Origin: Halorubrum trapanicum
GTDB lineage: Archaea; Halobacteriota; Halobacteria; Halobacteriales; Haloferacaceae
DNA length: 64,000 bases
NCBI RefSeq assembly: GCF_002355655.1
Contig: NZ_AP017569.1
Coordinates: 1,674,001 to 1,738,000 of the forward strand
Direction: 5' to 3'
A program made the position numbers and the translations under genes. How positions within the stretch are numbered: position 1 is the stretch's first letter; each line of letters begins with the position of its first letter. The notes under the pieces are model-generated. The model made no database searches, had not been told where the DNA came from, and worked only from the letters and a program-made list of their open reading frames with translations. Shown here in pieces: positions 1 to 7,878 of the stretch.

Positions 1-856
1 CGCCGACGCCGGTGTACAGCAGGAACGACGAGAGGTAGTCGCGCGGCTGGAGCAGCACCCACACTGGGAGCGCGCTCGCGACGCCGGCGTACACCATCAC
101 GACCGGGATCCAGGCGGCGGTGTTCCCGCCGAGCGCCGCCGCGCCGGGAACCCAACTTCCGGTACTCCCGCTGAACAGGACGAACGTCCCCGCGGGGTGG
201 CTCCCCTCGGCGAGCGCGAACAGCGCGAACGGGTACTGGATGCCGACCCAGACGCCGGCGAAGACGCCGGCGACGAACAGGATCGTCCCCGGGACGAACG
301 GACCGTTGAGCTGGTAGAGGTAGACGCCGAACGCGAGCGCTAAGACCACGTACACCGTACTCGCGGTGGTCACCTGCGGGAACGCGTTGAACACGATCCC
401 GACGACGAGGGCGAACACCGCGACGACGAGGATGATCGTGAGGAACGCGAACCACAGCAGCAGGTTCTTCCCTCGTTCCCCGACGTACTGCCCCACGATA
501 TACCCGATCGAGCGCCCCTCGTGGCGGATCGAGCTCGACAGCGAGATGAAGTCGTGGACCGCGCCCATCAGCGGGTTACCGAGCGCGATCCACAGCATCG
601 CGGGAACCCATCCCCAGATGGCGCCCGCAGTGATCGGGCCGACGATCGGTGCGCCCCCCGCGATGCTCGAGAAGTGATGCCCCAGTAGTACCGGCTTCTT
701 CGACGGTACGTACTCCTGTCCGTCCTCGTACTTGTGCGCCGGCGTCTCTCGTTCGTCGTCGAGGTCGACGAAGCGGGAGAGGTACCGCGAGTACCCCATG
801 TATCCGACGGTGAACGTTCCGAGAACCGCGACCATTATCCATATTACGTTTGTCAT
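1..856 (-). CDS. cstA: CstA-family peptide transporter, N-terminal part (cut by window edge)
   Basis: The minus-strand frame beginning with the ATG at 854-856 (MTNVIWIMVAVLGT) stays open to the window edge, giving about 285 residues of a multi-pass membrane protein. The segment HHFSSIAGGAPIVGPI near residue 60 and the following GNPLMGAVHDF are hallmarks of the carbon-starvation CstA family, which imports peptides or pyruvate. Full-length members have roughly 500-700 residues, so about half is missing because of the window boundary, not because the gene is broken. A TATA-like box lies about 44 nt upstream. Substrate is inferred from family only. Confidence 0.9.
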   Translation of the reverse strand, partial: MTNVIWIMVAVLGTFTVGYMGYSRYLSRFVDLDDERETPAHKYEDGQEYVPSKKPVLLGHHFSSIAGGAPIVGPITAGAIWGWVPAMLWIALGNPLMGAVHDFISLSSSIRHEGRSIGYIVGQYVGERGKNLLLWFAFLTIILVVAVFALVVGIVFNAFPQVTTASTVYVVLALAFGVYLYQLNGPFVPGTILFVAGVFAGVWVGIQYPFALFALAEGSHPAGTFVLFSGSTGSWVPGAAALGGNTAAWIPVVMVYAGVASALPVWVLLQPRDYLSSFLLYTGVG

Positions 857-894
857 GAGTTCCCCTGCCTCACGAACTCGGTTTGGAAAGAACG

Positions 895-905
895 TATTAA
901 ATATT
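895..905 (-). promoter_or_regulatory. TATA-like box upstream of cstA
   Basis: The palindromic AT-rich stretch TATTAAATATT is centred 44 nt before the cstA start, in otherwise GC-rich DNA. That spacing fits a TATA box with a short 5' leader. A second AT-rich palindromic patch (AAAATTAATTTT, about 986-998) lies further upstream and has no assigned role. Confidence 0.5.
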
Positions 906-1053
906 GGCTTCGACCGTGATAGTTTTCGCCAGATCCGATCGAATGACTGGGTCAGAGGCCGCACCGCAATTCGTTCCGGCTCTGTGAAAATTAATTTTGT
1001 ATTTAAACTGCCAGTCCTTATTCGCGCGCGCCCCCTCGAAGAGGGGAAGAGGG

Positions 1054-2031
1054 CTACTCGCGAGCGGCGGCCGGCTCTCCCGTTTCGACGTCGAGCGCGG
1101 CCGCGACCTCCGAGAGCACGTCGCCGCGGACCTCCCGCGTCCGCGACTCGATCTCGGCGACCAGCGGCGGGTCGAACTCCTCGCGGACCTGGTCGAGCCG
1201 CTCCCGTTCGGTCGCGACCTTGTCGCGGAGGTAGGTGGCGCCGCGCCCCTCCTCGTGTTCCTCGGGCGACGGCGTGAGCTTGTTCGCGACGAGCCCGCGG
1301 ACCCGCAGGTCGCGCTCGGTGAACTCCTCGATCGCCCGGCCCGTCTCGTTGACGGACAGCTGGTCGGGGTTCAACACGAGGAAGAAGGCGGCGTCGTTCC
1401 GCATCGTGTCGCCGGCGAACTCGAAGAACTCCTTGCGGCGCTGGAGGCGCTCTAAGACGGGGTCGCCGTCCATCAGTCGCCGCGGCTCCATATCGCCGAT
1501 CGCGGCCTTCTCGAACAGGTCGATCGACTGCTTGCGCTTGTACAGCAGGCGGTCGATCCAGTCGCCGAGGAACTCCGGGAGCCCGAGCAGCCGCAGCGTC
1601 GACCCGGTCGGCGCGGTGTCGAAGACGACGCGGTCGTACGGCTCGCTCTCCTCGCGCATCACGTCCACGAACGCGTCGAAGAGGGCGGACTCGTACGCGC
1701 CGGGCGTGCCGTGGGACATCTCCAGCTGCCGGTTGATCTCCGAGACCATCGCCGCCGACACCTGCTCGGAGAGCGCCTCGCGGATCTCTTGGAGGTGTCG
1801 CTGCATCTCGTCTTCGGGATCGAGCTCCAATGCGTCGAGGCCGCCGACGCCGTCGACGGACTCCGGCTCGTCGCCGAACCCCTGGTCGAACACGTCGGAC
1901 ACGGAGTGCGCGGGGTCGGTCGAGACGACCAGCGTGCGCAGCCCGGCGTCGGCGCAACGGTACGCGTAGGCGCAGGAGACGGTCGTCTTGCCGACCCCGC
2001 CCTTCCCGCCGAAGAAGACGAACTGCTCCAT
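1054..2031 (-). CDS. ArsA/GET3-family ATPase
   Basis: A 325-residue P-loop ATPase beginning MEQFVFFGGKGGVGKTT; the deviant Walker A GGKGGVGKT sits at residues 8-16, followed by STDPAHSVSDVF and VFDTAPTGSTLRLL, all typical of ArsA/GET3 proteins. It is a single-domain form. Archaeal members may drive arsenite export or handle tail-anchored membrane proteins; no arsB or arsenic regulator is nearby, so the role is open. The ATG at 2029-2031 overlaps the stop of the upstream 99-residue gene, so the two are translationally coupled. An ATG-less extension upstream (to 2184) is rejected because it would overlap that gene. Confidence 0.9.
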   Translation of the reverse strand: MEQFVFFGGKGGVGKTTVSCAYAYRCADAGLRTLVVSTDPAHSVSDVFDQGFGDEPESVDGVGGLDALELDPEDEMQRHLQEIREALSEQVSAAMVSEINRQLEMSHGTPGAYESALFDAFVDVMREESEPYDRVVFDTAPTGSTLRLLGLPEFLGDWIDRLLYKRKQSIDLFEKAAIGDMEPRRLMDGDPVLERLQRRKEFFEFAGDTMRNDAAFFLVLNPDQLSVNETGRAIEEFTERDLRVRGLVANKLTPSPEEHEEGRGATYLRDKVATERERLDQVREEFDPPLVAEIESRTREVRGDVLSEVAAALDVETGEPAAARE

Positions 2032-2330
2032 CAGAAGTGGTACTGCTGGCCCTTGCGCTCCATGAGGCTCTCCCGGTCCCACAGCCGCCGCTCCCACGCC
2101 TCGAACTCGTCTTCGAGGTAGGGGAGCAGCTCGGCGGTGTAGTACGACACCGGCGACGGGACCCCGAACGCGTCCGGGAAGCACGCGAGCATGAACTCGT
2201 CTTCTACGTCCTCGGCCTCCTTCTCAATCTTCTCGTAGGCCGGATGGGTGAACATCCCGTGATACAGGCCGCGGAGCCACTCCTCCAGCGCGGCTCGGAA
2301 CGTTTCGATCCGGTCGGCTACTGTCATCAT
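2031..2330 (-). CDS. Conserved small acidic protein coupled to the ArsA-type ATPase
   Basis: A 99-residue protein starting MMTVADRIETFRAALEEWL, rich in aromatic and acidic residues, with no signal peptide, membrane segment or metal motif. Its stop codon overlaps the ATPase start by one base, so it is the first gene of a two-gene operon; a TTTTAA box about 25-30 nt upstream (near 2355) suggests a nearly leaderless mRNA. I do not recognise a named domain. Partnership with the ATPase is inferred only from coupling. Confidence 0.75.
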   Translation of the reverse strand: MMTVADRIETFRAALEEWLRGLYHGMFTHPAYEKIEKEAEDVEDEFMLACFPDAFGVPSPVSYYTAELLPYLEDEFEAWERRLWDRESLMERKGQQYHF

Positions 2331-2422
2331 CTCTCATGATACTCTTCCGGCGTTAAAACCTGTCGCGGCCGGGGCGCCGCGATCGCGGTCTCCGGTGCGG
2401 ATCGCCCTCGGAGCGCGAGGCG

Positions 2423-2629
2423 TCAGGCGGTGTTCCCTTCTGCGAGTTCGCCCGACGCCTCGTCGGAGTCGGCGTCGTCGTCGTCCAGTTCCGGTTGATC
2501 CTCGTTACCGGGGCTCGGGGTGTGGATATCGCTGCCGAGCGCTCCCCAGACGAGGTACAGCATCGCGGCGACCATCAGCACTGTCACCGCGACGCTGACC
2601 AGCGACACGGTGGCGGCGGACAGAACCAT
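2423..2629 (-). CDS. Small single-span membrane protein, unknown
   Basis: Sixty-eight residues from the ATG at 2627-2629 (MVLSAATVSLVSVAVTVLMV). Residues 1-32 form one hydrophobic helix; the rest is a very acidic tail (DDDDADSDEASGE), as expected for a haloarchaeal protein with a charged domain outside the bilayer. Divergent from the CobW gene at 2755. No family recognised; an upstream in-frame start (2659) is less likely because it would place charged residues before the helix. Confidence 0.6.
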   Translation of the reverse strand: MVLSAATVSLVSVAVTVLMVAAMLYLVWGALGSDIHTPSPGNEDQPELDDDDADSDEASGELAEGNTA

Positions 2630-2754
2630 GTCCCGAGTTCGACGACCGCAGCCTATCAACGTATCGGCTCGGATCGGCCTGCGGCGGGGGCCCGCGTCCG
2701 ACCGCTCCCGCGCGCCGCCCGGGGGTTCAAGAGCGTCGTGGCCGATCCGACCGT

Positions 2755-4056
2755 ATGGACGACCGCATCCCGGTGACCGTGCTCTCGGGGAGCCTCGGCG
2801 CCGGTAAGACGACCCTTCTGAACCACCTGCTGCGGAACGCCGGCGACCGCGACCTCGCGGTGCTGGTCAACGACATGGGCGACGTGAACGTCGACGCCGA
2901 GCTGATCGCCGAGGAGTCGGAGGTCGGCGTCGAGGGCGTCACGGAGCTGTCGAACGGCTGTATCTGCTGCGAGCTTCAGGACGACTTAGAGACCGCCGTG
3001 GTGCGGCTCGCGAACGAGCGCTCCTTCGACGCCCTGGTCGTCGAGTCGTCGGGGATCTCCGAGCCCGCGCCGGTCGCCCGGCTGTTCACGACCGAGTCGC
3101 GCGCGGCGGCCCGGTACCGGGTCGACGCGCTGGTGACCGTGATCGACACGCGGCAGTTCCTCGACGCCTTCGCGGGCGAGCAGGCGCCGGAGCGGCGCGT
3201 CGACCCCGACGCGGAGGCCGGCGCGGGCGACGGCGACGCCGAGCGTCCCCTCTCTGACCTCCTCGTCGAGCAGGTCGAGGTGTCGAACCTGGTGGTGTGT
3301 AACAAGGCCGACCTCTGTACCGACGCGGAGATGGACGAGGCGATCGAACTCGTGGGCGCGCTCCAGCCCGACGCTGAGACGGTCGTCGCGGAGTTCTCCG
3401 CGGTCGACCCTGACCGGATCCTCGACGTGGGCCTGTTCGACGCGAGCGAGCTCGGGGACCTGCCGGGGTGGAAGCGCGCGCTGGCCGAGGGCGGGGCTCA
3501 CGGGCACGGAGAGGAAGACGGCCACGGGGAGGGCGACGGCCACGGGGAGGGCGACGGCCACGGGGAGAGCGACGACCACGGCCACCGCCACCCCGACGAG
3601 GTGTACGGGGTTTCCTCGTTCACGTACCGCCGCCGCCGACCGTTCCAGCCGGAGCGGATCGCCGCCGTCCTCCGGGACCTCCCCCCCGAGGTCGTCCGCT
3701 CGAAGGGGACGCTGTGGATCGCGGGCACCGACCAGCGCCAGCAGGTCGGGCAGGCCGGCGCGTCGGTGCGGGTCGAGGCGCTCGGCCCCTGGATCGCGAG
3801 CCTCCCGTCGGTCGAGCGCGACATGCTGCGCTCGAACCGGCCGAACCTCGACTGGGACGACGAACACGGCGACCGACTGACGGAGTACGTCGTCATCGGC
3901 ACCGACATCGACGAGGCGGCGATCCGCGAGCGCCTCGACGACGCGCTCGTCACGGACGAGGAGTGGGCGGCGGCCGAGGCGGACGACGACGAGATCGGCG
4001 GGGAGCTCCCCTTCCCGACGGAGCAGGGCGAGGAGCTGGCGCTCCGCGAGCCGTGA
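2755..4056 (+). CDS. CobW/G3E-family GTPase metallochaperone
   Basis: A 433-residue G3E GTPase. Walker [13 protein letters not shown] is at residues 12-23, the metal-binding CICC (CxCC) at 69-72, SSGISEP near 99 and the guanine-specificity NKAD near 183. A histidine-rich linker of HGHGE/DGHGE repeats occupies about residues 242-282, followed by a CobW C-terminal domain. G3E proteins insert or traffic metals (Zn, Co, Ni); the His stretch supports zinc or nickel buffering. No cobalamin, hydrogenase or urease gene is adjacent, so the client protein cannot be assigned. Confidence 0.9.
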   Translation: MDDRIPVTVLSGSLGAGKTTLLNHLLRNAGDRDLAVLVNDMGDVNVDAELIAEESEVGVEGVTELSNGCICCELQDDLETAVVRLANERSFDALVVESSGISEPAPVARLFTTESRAAARYRVDALVTVIDTRQFLDAFAGEQAPERRVDPDAEAGAGDGDAERPLSDLLVEQVEVSNLVVCNKADLCTDAEMDEAIELVGALQPDAETVVAEFSAVDPDRILDVGLFDASELGDLPGWKRALAEGGAHGHGEEDGHGEGDGHGEGDGHGESDDHGHRHPDEVYGVSSFTYRRRRPFQPERIAAVLRDLPPEVVRSKGTLWIAGTDQRQQVGQAGASVRVEALGPWIASLPSVERDMLRSNRPNLDWDDEHGDRLTEYVVIGTDIDEAAIRERLDDALVTDEEWAAAEADDDEIGGELPFPTEQGEELALREP

Positions 4057-4092
4057 AAAAGAGCGTCGGCCGCCGCGCCGCGGGAGCCGATC

Positions 4093-4332
4093 TCAGCAGG
4101 CGCAGCCGGTCCCGCTCGCGCGCTCGAACCGCATCGACTCGCCGCAGTCGGGACATGCGGGCGTCCCGTCGCCGTCGCGGTCGAGCCCCTCTTCCTCGAC
4201 GTCGACGTCTCGGACCCGGACCCCGCAGTCGTCGCACCAGTACGAGCCCTCCGAGCCGTCGTCGCCGGCGTTGCCGGGCGCGCGCTGCGTCGACCCCTCC
4301 ATCACGTCCGTCACCGTGTCGAAGATTCCCAT
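4093..4332 (-). CDS. Zinc-ribbon protein with C-terminal CAC, unknown
   Basis: Seventy-nine residues from the ATG at 4330-4332 (MGIFDTVTDVMEG). Two CxxC knuckles (CDDCG and CPDCG) about 28 residues apart could bind one zinc ion, and the chain ends in GCAC. It lies tail to tail with the CobW gene, 36 bp away. A GTG 24 nt upstream is a possible alternative start. No function recognised. Confidence 0.65.
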   Translation of the reverse strand: MGIFDTVTDVMEGSTQRAPGNAGDDGSEGSYWCDDCGVRVRDVDVEEEGLDRDGDGTPACPDCGESMRFERASGTGCAC

Positions 4333-4428
4333 GAACGATCGTACGAAATCCGCCACCTTATTTCTCCGGTGATGTGTGAACGTGACGCACAGGCGCGGCT
4401 CCGGCGGGAGTCGAGGGGAGTCGAACGG

Positions 4429-4755
4429 TCACAACAGCGGAACGGTGAGCGCGACGATCAGGACGCCGAGGCCCATGCCGGCGTACAGCAGGCGCTCGAC
4501 CCGCGGTCCCGGCGGGAGCGGGCCGGCGTCGATCGGCGGCGCGTGGCGGACGAGCTGTCGGTACGCGACGGCGGTCGCGACGGCGAACGCCAGCGTCGAC
4601 AGCGTCAGCGACGCCTGAAGCGTGAGCCCGTACGACAGCCCGTAGATCGGCCCGAACGAGAGCGCGAACGTGAACGCGATCCCGACGGTGACGAGGAACG
4701 GGACCGGGTCGATCCGATCGCCGTGCCGGTTGCGTACGCGCACGTGGCCGCTCAT
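4429..4755 (-). CDS. Small three-span membrane protein, unknown
   Basis: A 108-residue protein (MSGHVRVRNRHGDRIDP...) with hydrophobic segments at about residues 19-36, 45-64 and 90-108, the last reaching the C-terminus. It is divergent from the next small membrane gene (4815), 59 bp away. No family recognised; likely a haloarchaea-specific membrane protein. Confidence 0.65.
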   Translation of the reverse strand: MSGHVRVRNRHGDRIDPVPFLVTVGIAFTFALSFGPIYGLSYGLTLQASLTLSTLAFAVATAVAYRQLVRHAPPIDAGPLPPGPRVERLLYAGMGLGVLIVALTVPLL

Positions 4756-4814
4756 GGGTGTTCTACGGGCCGCACGGACAAAGAGCTAAGTGTCGGTCTC
4801 CCGCGGGAGTTCGT

Positions 4815-5030
4815 ATGAGCGAGGAGCCGAAGGGGATCCGCGACGGCGTCGAGGAGTCGAAGGGGGACCTGCGGCTGATCCTGCTTTTGAACGCGGTGCT
4901 GTCCGCCTGGTTCGGCTGGACCGTCGTCTGGGGGCTCGACCGCCTCGGCGTGACCGAGCTGAACGCGGTGAACGTCGTCGGGCTCTCGCTGCTCATCTTC
5001 GGGATCACGTACCTCGCGGTGTTGCGGTGA
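4815..5030 (+). CDS. Small two-span membrane protein, unknown
   Basis: Seventy-one residues from the ATG at 4815 ([15 protein letters not shown]). An acidic N-terminal 20 residues is followed by two hydrophobic helices (about 21-41 and 50-70). The in-frame start at 4758 lies inside the divergent promoter region and is rejected. Function unknown. Confidence 0.65.
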   Translation: MSEEPKGIRDGVEESKGDLRLILLLNAVLSAWFGWTVVWGLDRLGVTELNAVNVVGLSLLIFGITYLAVLR

Positions 5031-5133
5031 GTCGGCGGGGTTCGAGGAGCCGGCTGCGTTTTCCGAGCCGGCCGGACGCGTCGGGTCCGCCGCCGAGGCG
5101 CGGCCGAGCGGCGCCGTCACGCCCGGTCCGCCA

Positions 5134-5140
5134 TATTTTA
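5134..5140 (+). promoter_or_regulatory. TATA box of upp
   Basis: TATTTTA lies 30 nt before the upp ATG (5167), the spacing expected for a transcript beginning at or within a few bases of the start codon, common in haloarchaea. Confidence 0.6.
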
Positions 5141-5166
5141 AGCCGGACGCGGCCCCTCTCCCGACA

Positions 5167-5844
5167 ATGACGATCGAAGACCGAGACGACGCACACCTCA
5201 TCACGCACGCGCTGGCGACGGACACCCTCTCGCGGCTGCGCGACGTCGAGACGGAGCAGGTCGCGTTCCGAAAGGGGCTGGTGAAGCTCGGCCGCATCTG
5301 CGGCTACGAGATCATCGACGGCGCGATGGAGACGGAGTACGTCCCCGTCGAGACCCCCCTCGCGGAGACGACCGGCGAGCGCGTGAAGGGGCTCGACGAC
5401 GTGGTGATCATCAACGTCCTCCGCGCCGCGACGCCGTTCGTCGAGGGGCTTTTAAAAGCGTTCCCGCGCGCGAAGCAGGGCGTCATCTCCGCCGGCCGCG
5501 ACGAGGAGGCCGGGATGACCGCGGACGGCGAGTTCCCGATCACCATCGACTACGTGAAGCTCCCCGAGATCCGCCCGGAGGACACCGTCATCGTCGCGGA
5601 CCCGATGCTCGCGACGGGATCGACGATGGTCGCCGTCCTCGACCACGTCCTCGACGAGGCCGACGACTTCGAGGACCTGTTCGTGCTCTCCGCGGTCTCC
5701 GCACCGGCCGGCCTCGTCCGCGTGAGCGAGGCCGTCCCTGAGGCGGACCTGCTGACGGTCGCCATCGACGACCGCCTCGACGACGACGGGTTCATCGTCC
5801 CCGGCCTCGGCGACGCCGGCGACCGCGCGTTCCGGACGGTGTGA
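5167..5844 (+). CDS. upp: Uracil phosphoribosyltransferase
   Basis: A 225-residue type I phosphoribosyltransferase that converts uracil and PRPP to UMP in pyrimidine salvage. The PRPP loop reads [12 protein letters not shown] near residues 139-150, and [13 protein letters not shown] and the GLGDAGDR C-terminal uracil-recognition loop are present. Length matches the family. Stand-alone transcription unit. Confidence 0.95.
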   Translation: MTIEDRDDAHLITHALATDTLSRLRDVETEQVAFRKGLVKLGRICGYEIIDGAMETEYVPVETPLAETTGERVKGLDDVVIINVLRAATPFVEGLLKAFPRAKQGVISAGRDEEAGMTADGEFPITIDYVKLPEIRPEDTVIVADPMLATGSTMVAVLDHVLDEADDFEDLFVLSAVSAPAGLVRVSEAVPEADLLTVAIDDRLDDDGFIVPGLGDAGDRAFRTV

Positions 5845-5964
5845 GGCTCAGTCCGACAGTTCCGGTGCCATCCTCCGGCGTTCCCGGCGCCGTCCCCCGT
5901 CCCCTCGTCGCCGTCCCCGACCCGTCGACGTACTTTTAAGAGCCGCCGCCGCGACCGGTACGAC

Positions 5965-6180
5965 ATGAGCGACGCGCCGACGACCGAGCCCTGCGACGCC
6001 TGCGGCGAGCCGACGACGGATGCGCTCTCGCGCACCGTCCGGCTGAGCGTCGACCGGGCGAACATCGACACCCAGCGGCTCTGCCCCGACTGCTTCGCCG
6101 ACTGGATCCAGCGCTACCAAGACCGCCTCGGCTCCGGCGGCGATGAGGGCGACGACACCTCCGAGATCATCGTCGACTGA
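5965..6180 (+). CDS. Small zinc-finger protein, unknown
   Basis: Seventy-one residues with two CxxC pairs (CDACGE at residues 10-15 and CPDCF near 40), then a short helix and an acidic tail. A TTTTAA box 27 nt before the ATG suggests a leaderless message. Many such one-domain zinc proteins exist in haloarchaea, mostly uncharacterised. No function assigned. Confidence 0.7.
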   Translation: MSDAPTTEPCDACGEPTTDALSRTVRLSVDRANIDTQRLCPDCFADWIQRYQDRLGSGGDEGDDTSEIIVD

Positions 6181-6182
6181 GA

Positions 6183-6250
6183 CCAAACACTTTCGTTCCG
6201 GCCGACGACCGAACACCTTCGTTCCGGCCGGCAACGTCCGTTCCGACCGC
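6183..6250. repeat. Short imperfect tandem repeat between the zinc-finger gene and thrC
   Basis: The unit AACACTTTCGTTCCGGCCG and its near copy AACACCTTCGTTCCGGCCG occur 26 nt apart, followed by a third degenerate piece (GTCCGTTCCGACC). It sits downstream of one gene and upstream of the thrC promoter (CTTAAG near 6255). It could be slippage-derived or a paired binding site. Confidence 0.5.
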
Positions 6251-6285
6251 CCGTCTTAAGCCGCGGCGGAACGGACCTTGACGTA

Positions 6286-7569
6286 ATGGATCTCGCCATC
6301 GACGCCCCGGCCCCGGCGGCGCCCGACTGCGCCGCCGACGGGACGTGGCTCGCGTGTATCGAGTGCGACGAGACGTTCGCCCCGTTCGACGACGTCCGGT
6401 ACACCTGCGACGACTGCGGCGGCCTGCTGGAAGTCCGGTACGCCGACCCGCCGACGTTCGACGAGTTCGGCGCGGGCGCGCCCTCCGACGGCCCCGACCG
6501 CGGCGTCTGGCGCTACCGCGAGGCGCTCCCCTTCGACCTCGGGGTCACCCTCCCCGAGGGCGACACCCCGCTCCACCGCGTCCCGCGCATCGAGGAGTCG
6601 GTGGGCGTCGACGCGCTCCGGATCAAACACGAGGGGATGAACCCCACCGGCTCGTTCAAGGACCGCGGGATGACCGTCGGCGTCCGCGTCGCGCAGGAGC
6701 TGGGCGTCGGCGCGCTCGCGTGCGCCTCGACGGGCAACACCTCTGCCGCGCTCGCCGCCTACGGCGGCCGCGGCGACATGGAGACGCTCGTGTTGCTCCC
6801 CCAGGGGAAGGTCGCCGCCGGGAAGGTCGCGCAGGCGAGCCTCCACGGCGCCCGAATCCTGGAGGTCGACGGCAACTTCGACGCCTGCCTCGACATCGTT
6901 CAGGAGCTGGCCGCCCGGGGCGAGGCGTACCTGCTCAACTCGCTGAACCCGTTCCGCTTAGAGGGGCAGAAGACGATCGGCTTCGAGATCTTAGAGGCGT
7001 TCTACGCCGATTATGGCGCGTTCCCGGACCGGATCGTCCTCCCCGTCGGCAACGCGGGCAACACCTCGGCGCTTTATAAGGGATTCCGCGAGCTCGTCCA
7101 GTCGGGCGCGCTCGCCGTCGACGAGGTCCCCAAGCTCACCGGCGTCCAGGCCGAGGGGGCCGCCCCGATGGTCGAGGCGATCGAAGAGGGGAACGACGAG
7201 ATCCGGCGCTGGGAGGAGGTCGAGACGCGCGCGACCGCGATCCGCATCGGCAACCCCGTCAACGCGCCGAAGGCGATCCCCGGAATCCGCAACACCGGCG
7301 GCACCGCGGTCGCCGTGAGCGACGAGGCGATCACCGACGCCCAGCGCGACCTCGCCGAGGAGGGGGTCGGCGTCGAGCCCGCCTCCGCCGCGAGCCTCGC
7401 GGGCCTGAGGAAGCTCCGCCGCGAGGGCGTCGTCGCGGACGACGAGCAAGTGGTCTGCCTGACGACCGGCCACCTCCTCAAGGACCCCGACGCCGCCTAC
7501 GAGGCCGGCGGCGACCCCGAACCGGTCCCGAACGACGTGGACGCGGTCGTCGAGCACCTACACGAGTAA
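6286..7569 (+). CDS. thrC: Threonine synthase
   Basis: A 427-residue PLP enzyme converting O-phosphohomoserine to threonine. An N-terminal zinc ribbon (CIECDE and CDDCGG, about residues 25-46), common in archaeal threonine synthases, precedes the fold-type II core. The PLP lysine lies in NPTGSFKDRGM (K near 125), and STGNTSAALAAY and the glycine-rich VGNAGNTSALYKG phosphate loop follow. Start at ATG 6286; TATA-like CTTAAG about 28 nt upstream. Confidence 0.94.
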   Translation: MDLAIDAPAPAAPDCAADGTWLACIECDETFAPFDDVRYTCDDCGGLLEVRYADPPTFDEFGAGAPSDGPDRGVWRYREALPFDLGVTLPEGDTPLHRVPRIEESVGVDALRIKHEGMNPTGSFKDRGMTVGVRVAQELGVGALACASTGNTSAALAAYGGRGDMETLVLLPQGKVAAGKVAQASLHGARILEVDGNFDACLDIVQELAARGEAYLLNSLNPFRLEGQKTIGFEILEAFYADYGAFPDRIVLPVGNAGNTSALYKGFRELVQSGALAVDEVPKLTGVQAEGAAPMVEAIEEGNDEIRRWEEVETRATAIRIGNPVNAPKAIPGIRNTGGTAVAVSDEAITDAQRDLAEEGVGVEPASAASLAGLRKLRREGVVADDEQVVCLTTGHLLKDPDAAYEAGGDPEPVPNDVDAVVEHLHE

Positions 7570-7630
7570 AATCGACCAGAGGGGCGTCAGCATCGAATTT
7601 TAATTGTTCGTCTCACAAACAGCCAACGGC

Positions 7631-7777
7631 GTGACCAGCGAACGGATCGAGATCAGCGAGGAGACGTACGATCGGCTCCATCGGCGGAAGCTGGGGGAGG
7701 AGCCCGTTGACGCGGTTCTCAAACGGTTACTCGATCAGACCGAACCCGACCGAGGCGACGAGTCGGACGATGAGTGA
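7631..7777 (+). CDS. Short antitoxin-like protein (VapB/DUF7557 type)
   Basis: A 48-residue ORF from a GTG at 7631 (reads VTSERIEISEETYDRLHRRK), a pattern typical of short haloarchaeal ribbon-helix proteins annotated as VapB-like antitoxins. A TTTTAA box at about 7597-7603 lies 28-30 nt upstream, supporting the GTG. No PIN-domain or other toxin gene is adjacent, so it is an orphan or acts in trans. Family assignment rests on pattern similarity. Confidence 0.6.
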   Translation: MTSERIEISEETYDRLHRRKLGEEPVDAVLKRLLDQTEPDRGDESDDE

Positions 7778-7878
7778 CCGGACTATTCGGACATTCGACA
7801 CTTTCGCTTATAAATCGAAACGCCCACTAGGAAACCCGCCCGGAAACTGCCGGTTGCGTTCGAGAGGGTGCGAGACGC

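Noticed and set aside
1235-1969. 244-residue plus-strand ORF
   Set aside because: Antisense to the ArsA-type ATPase; Ser/Arg-rich shadow.
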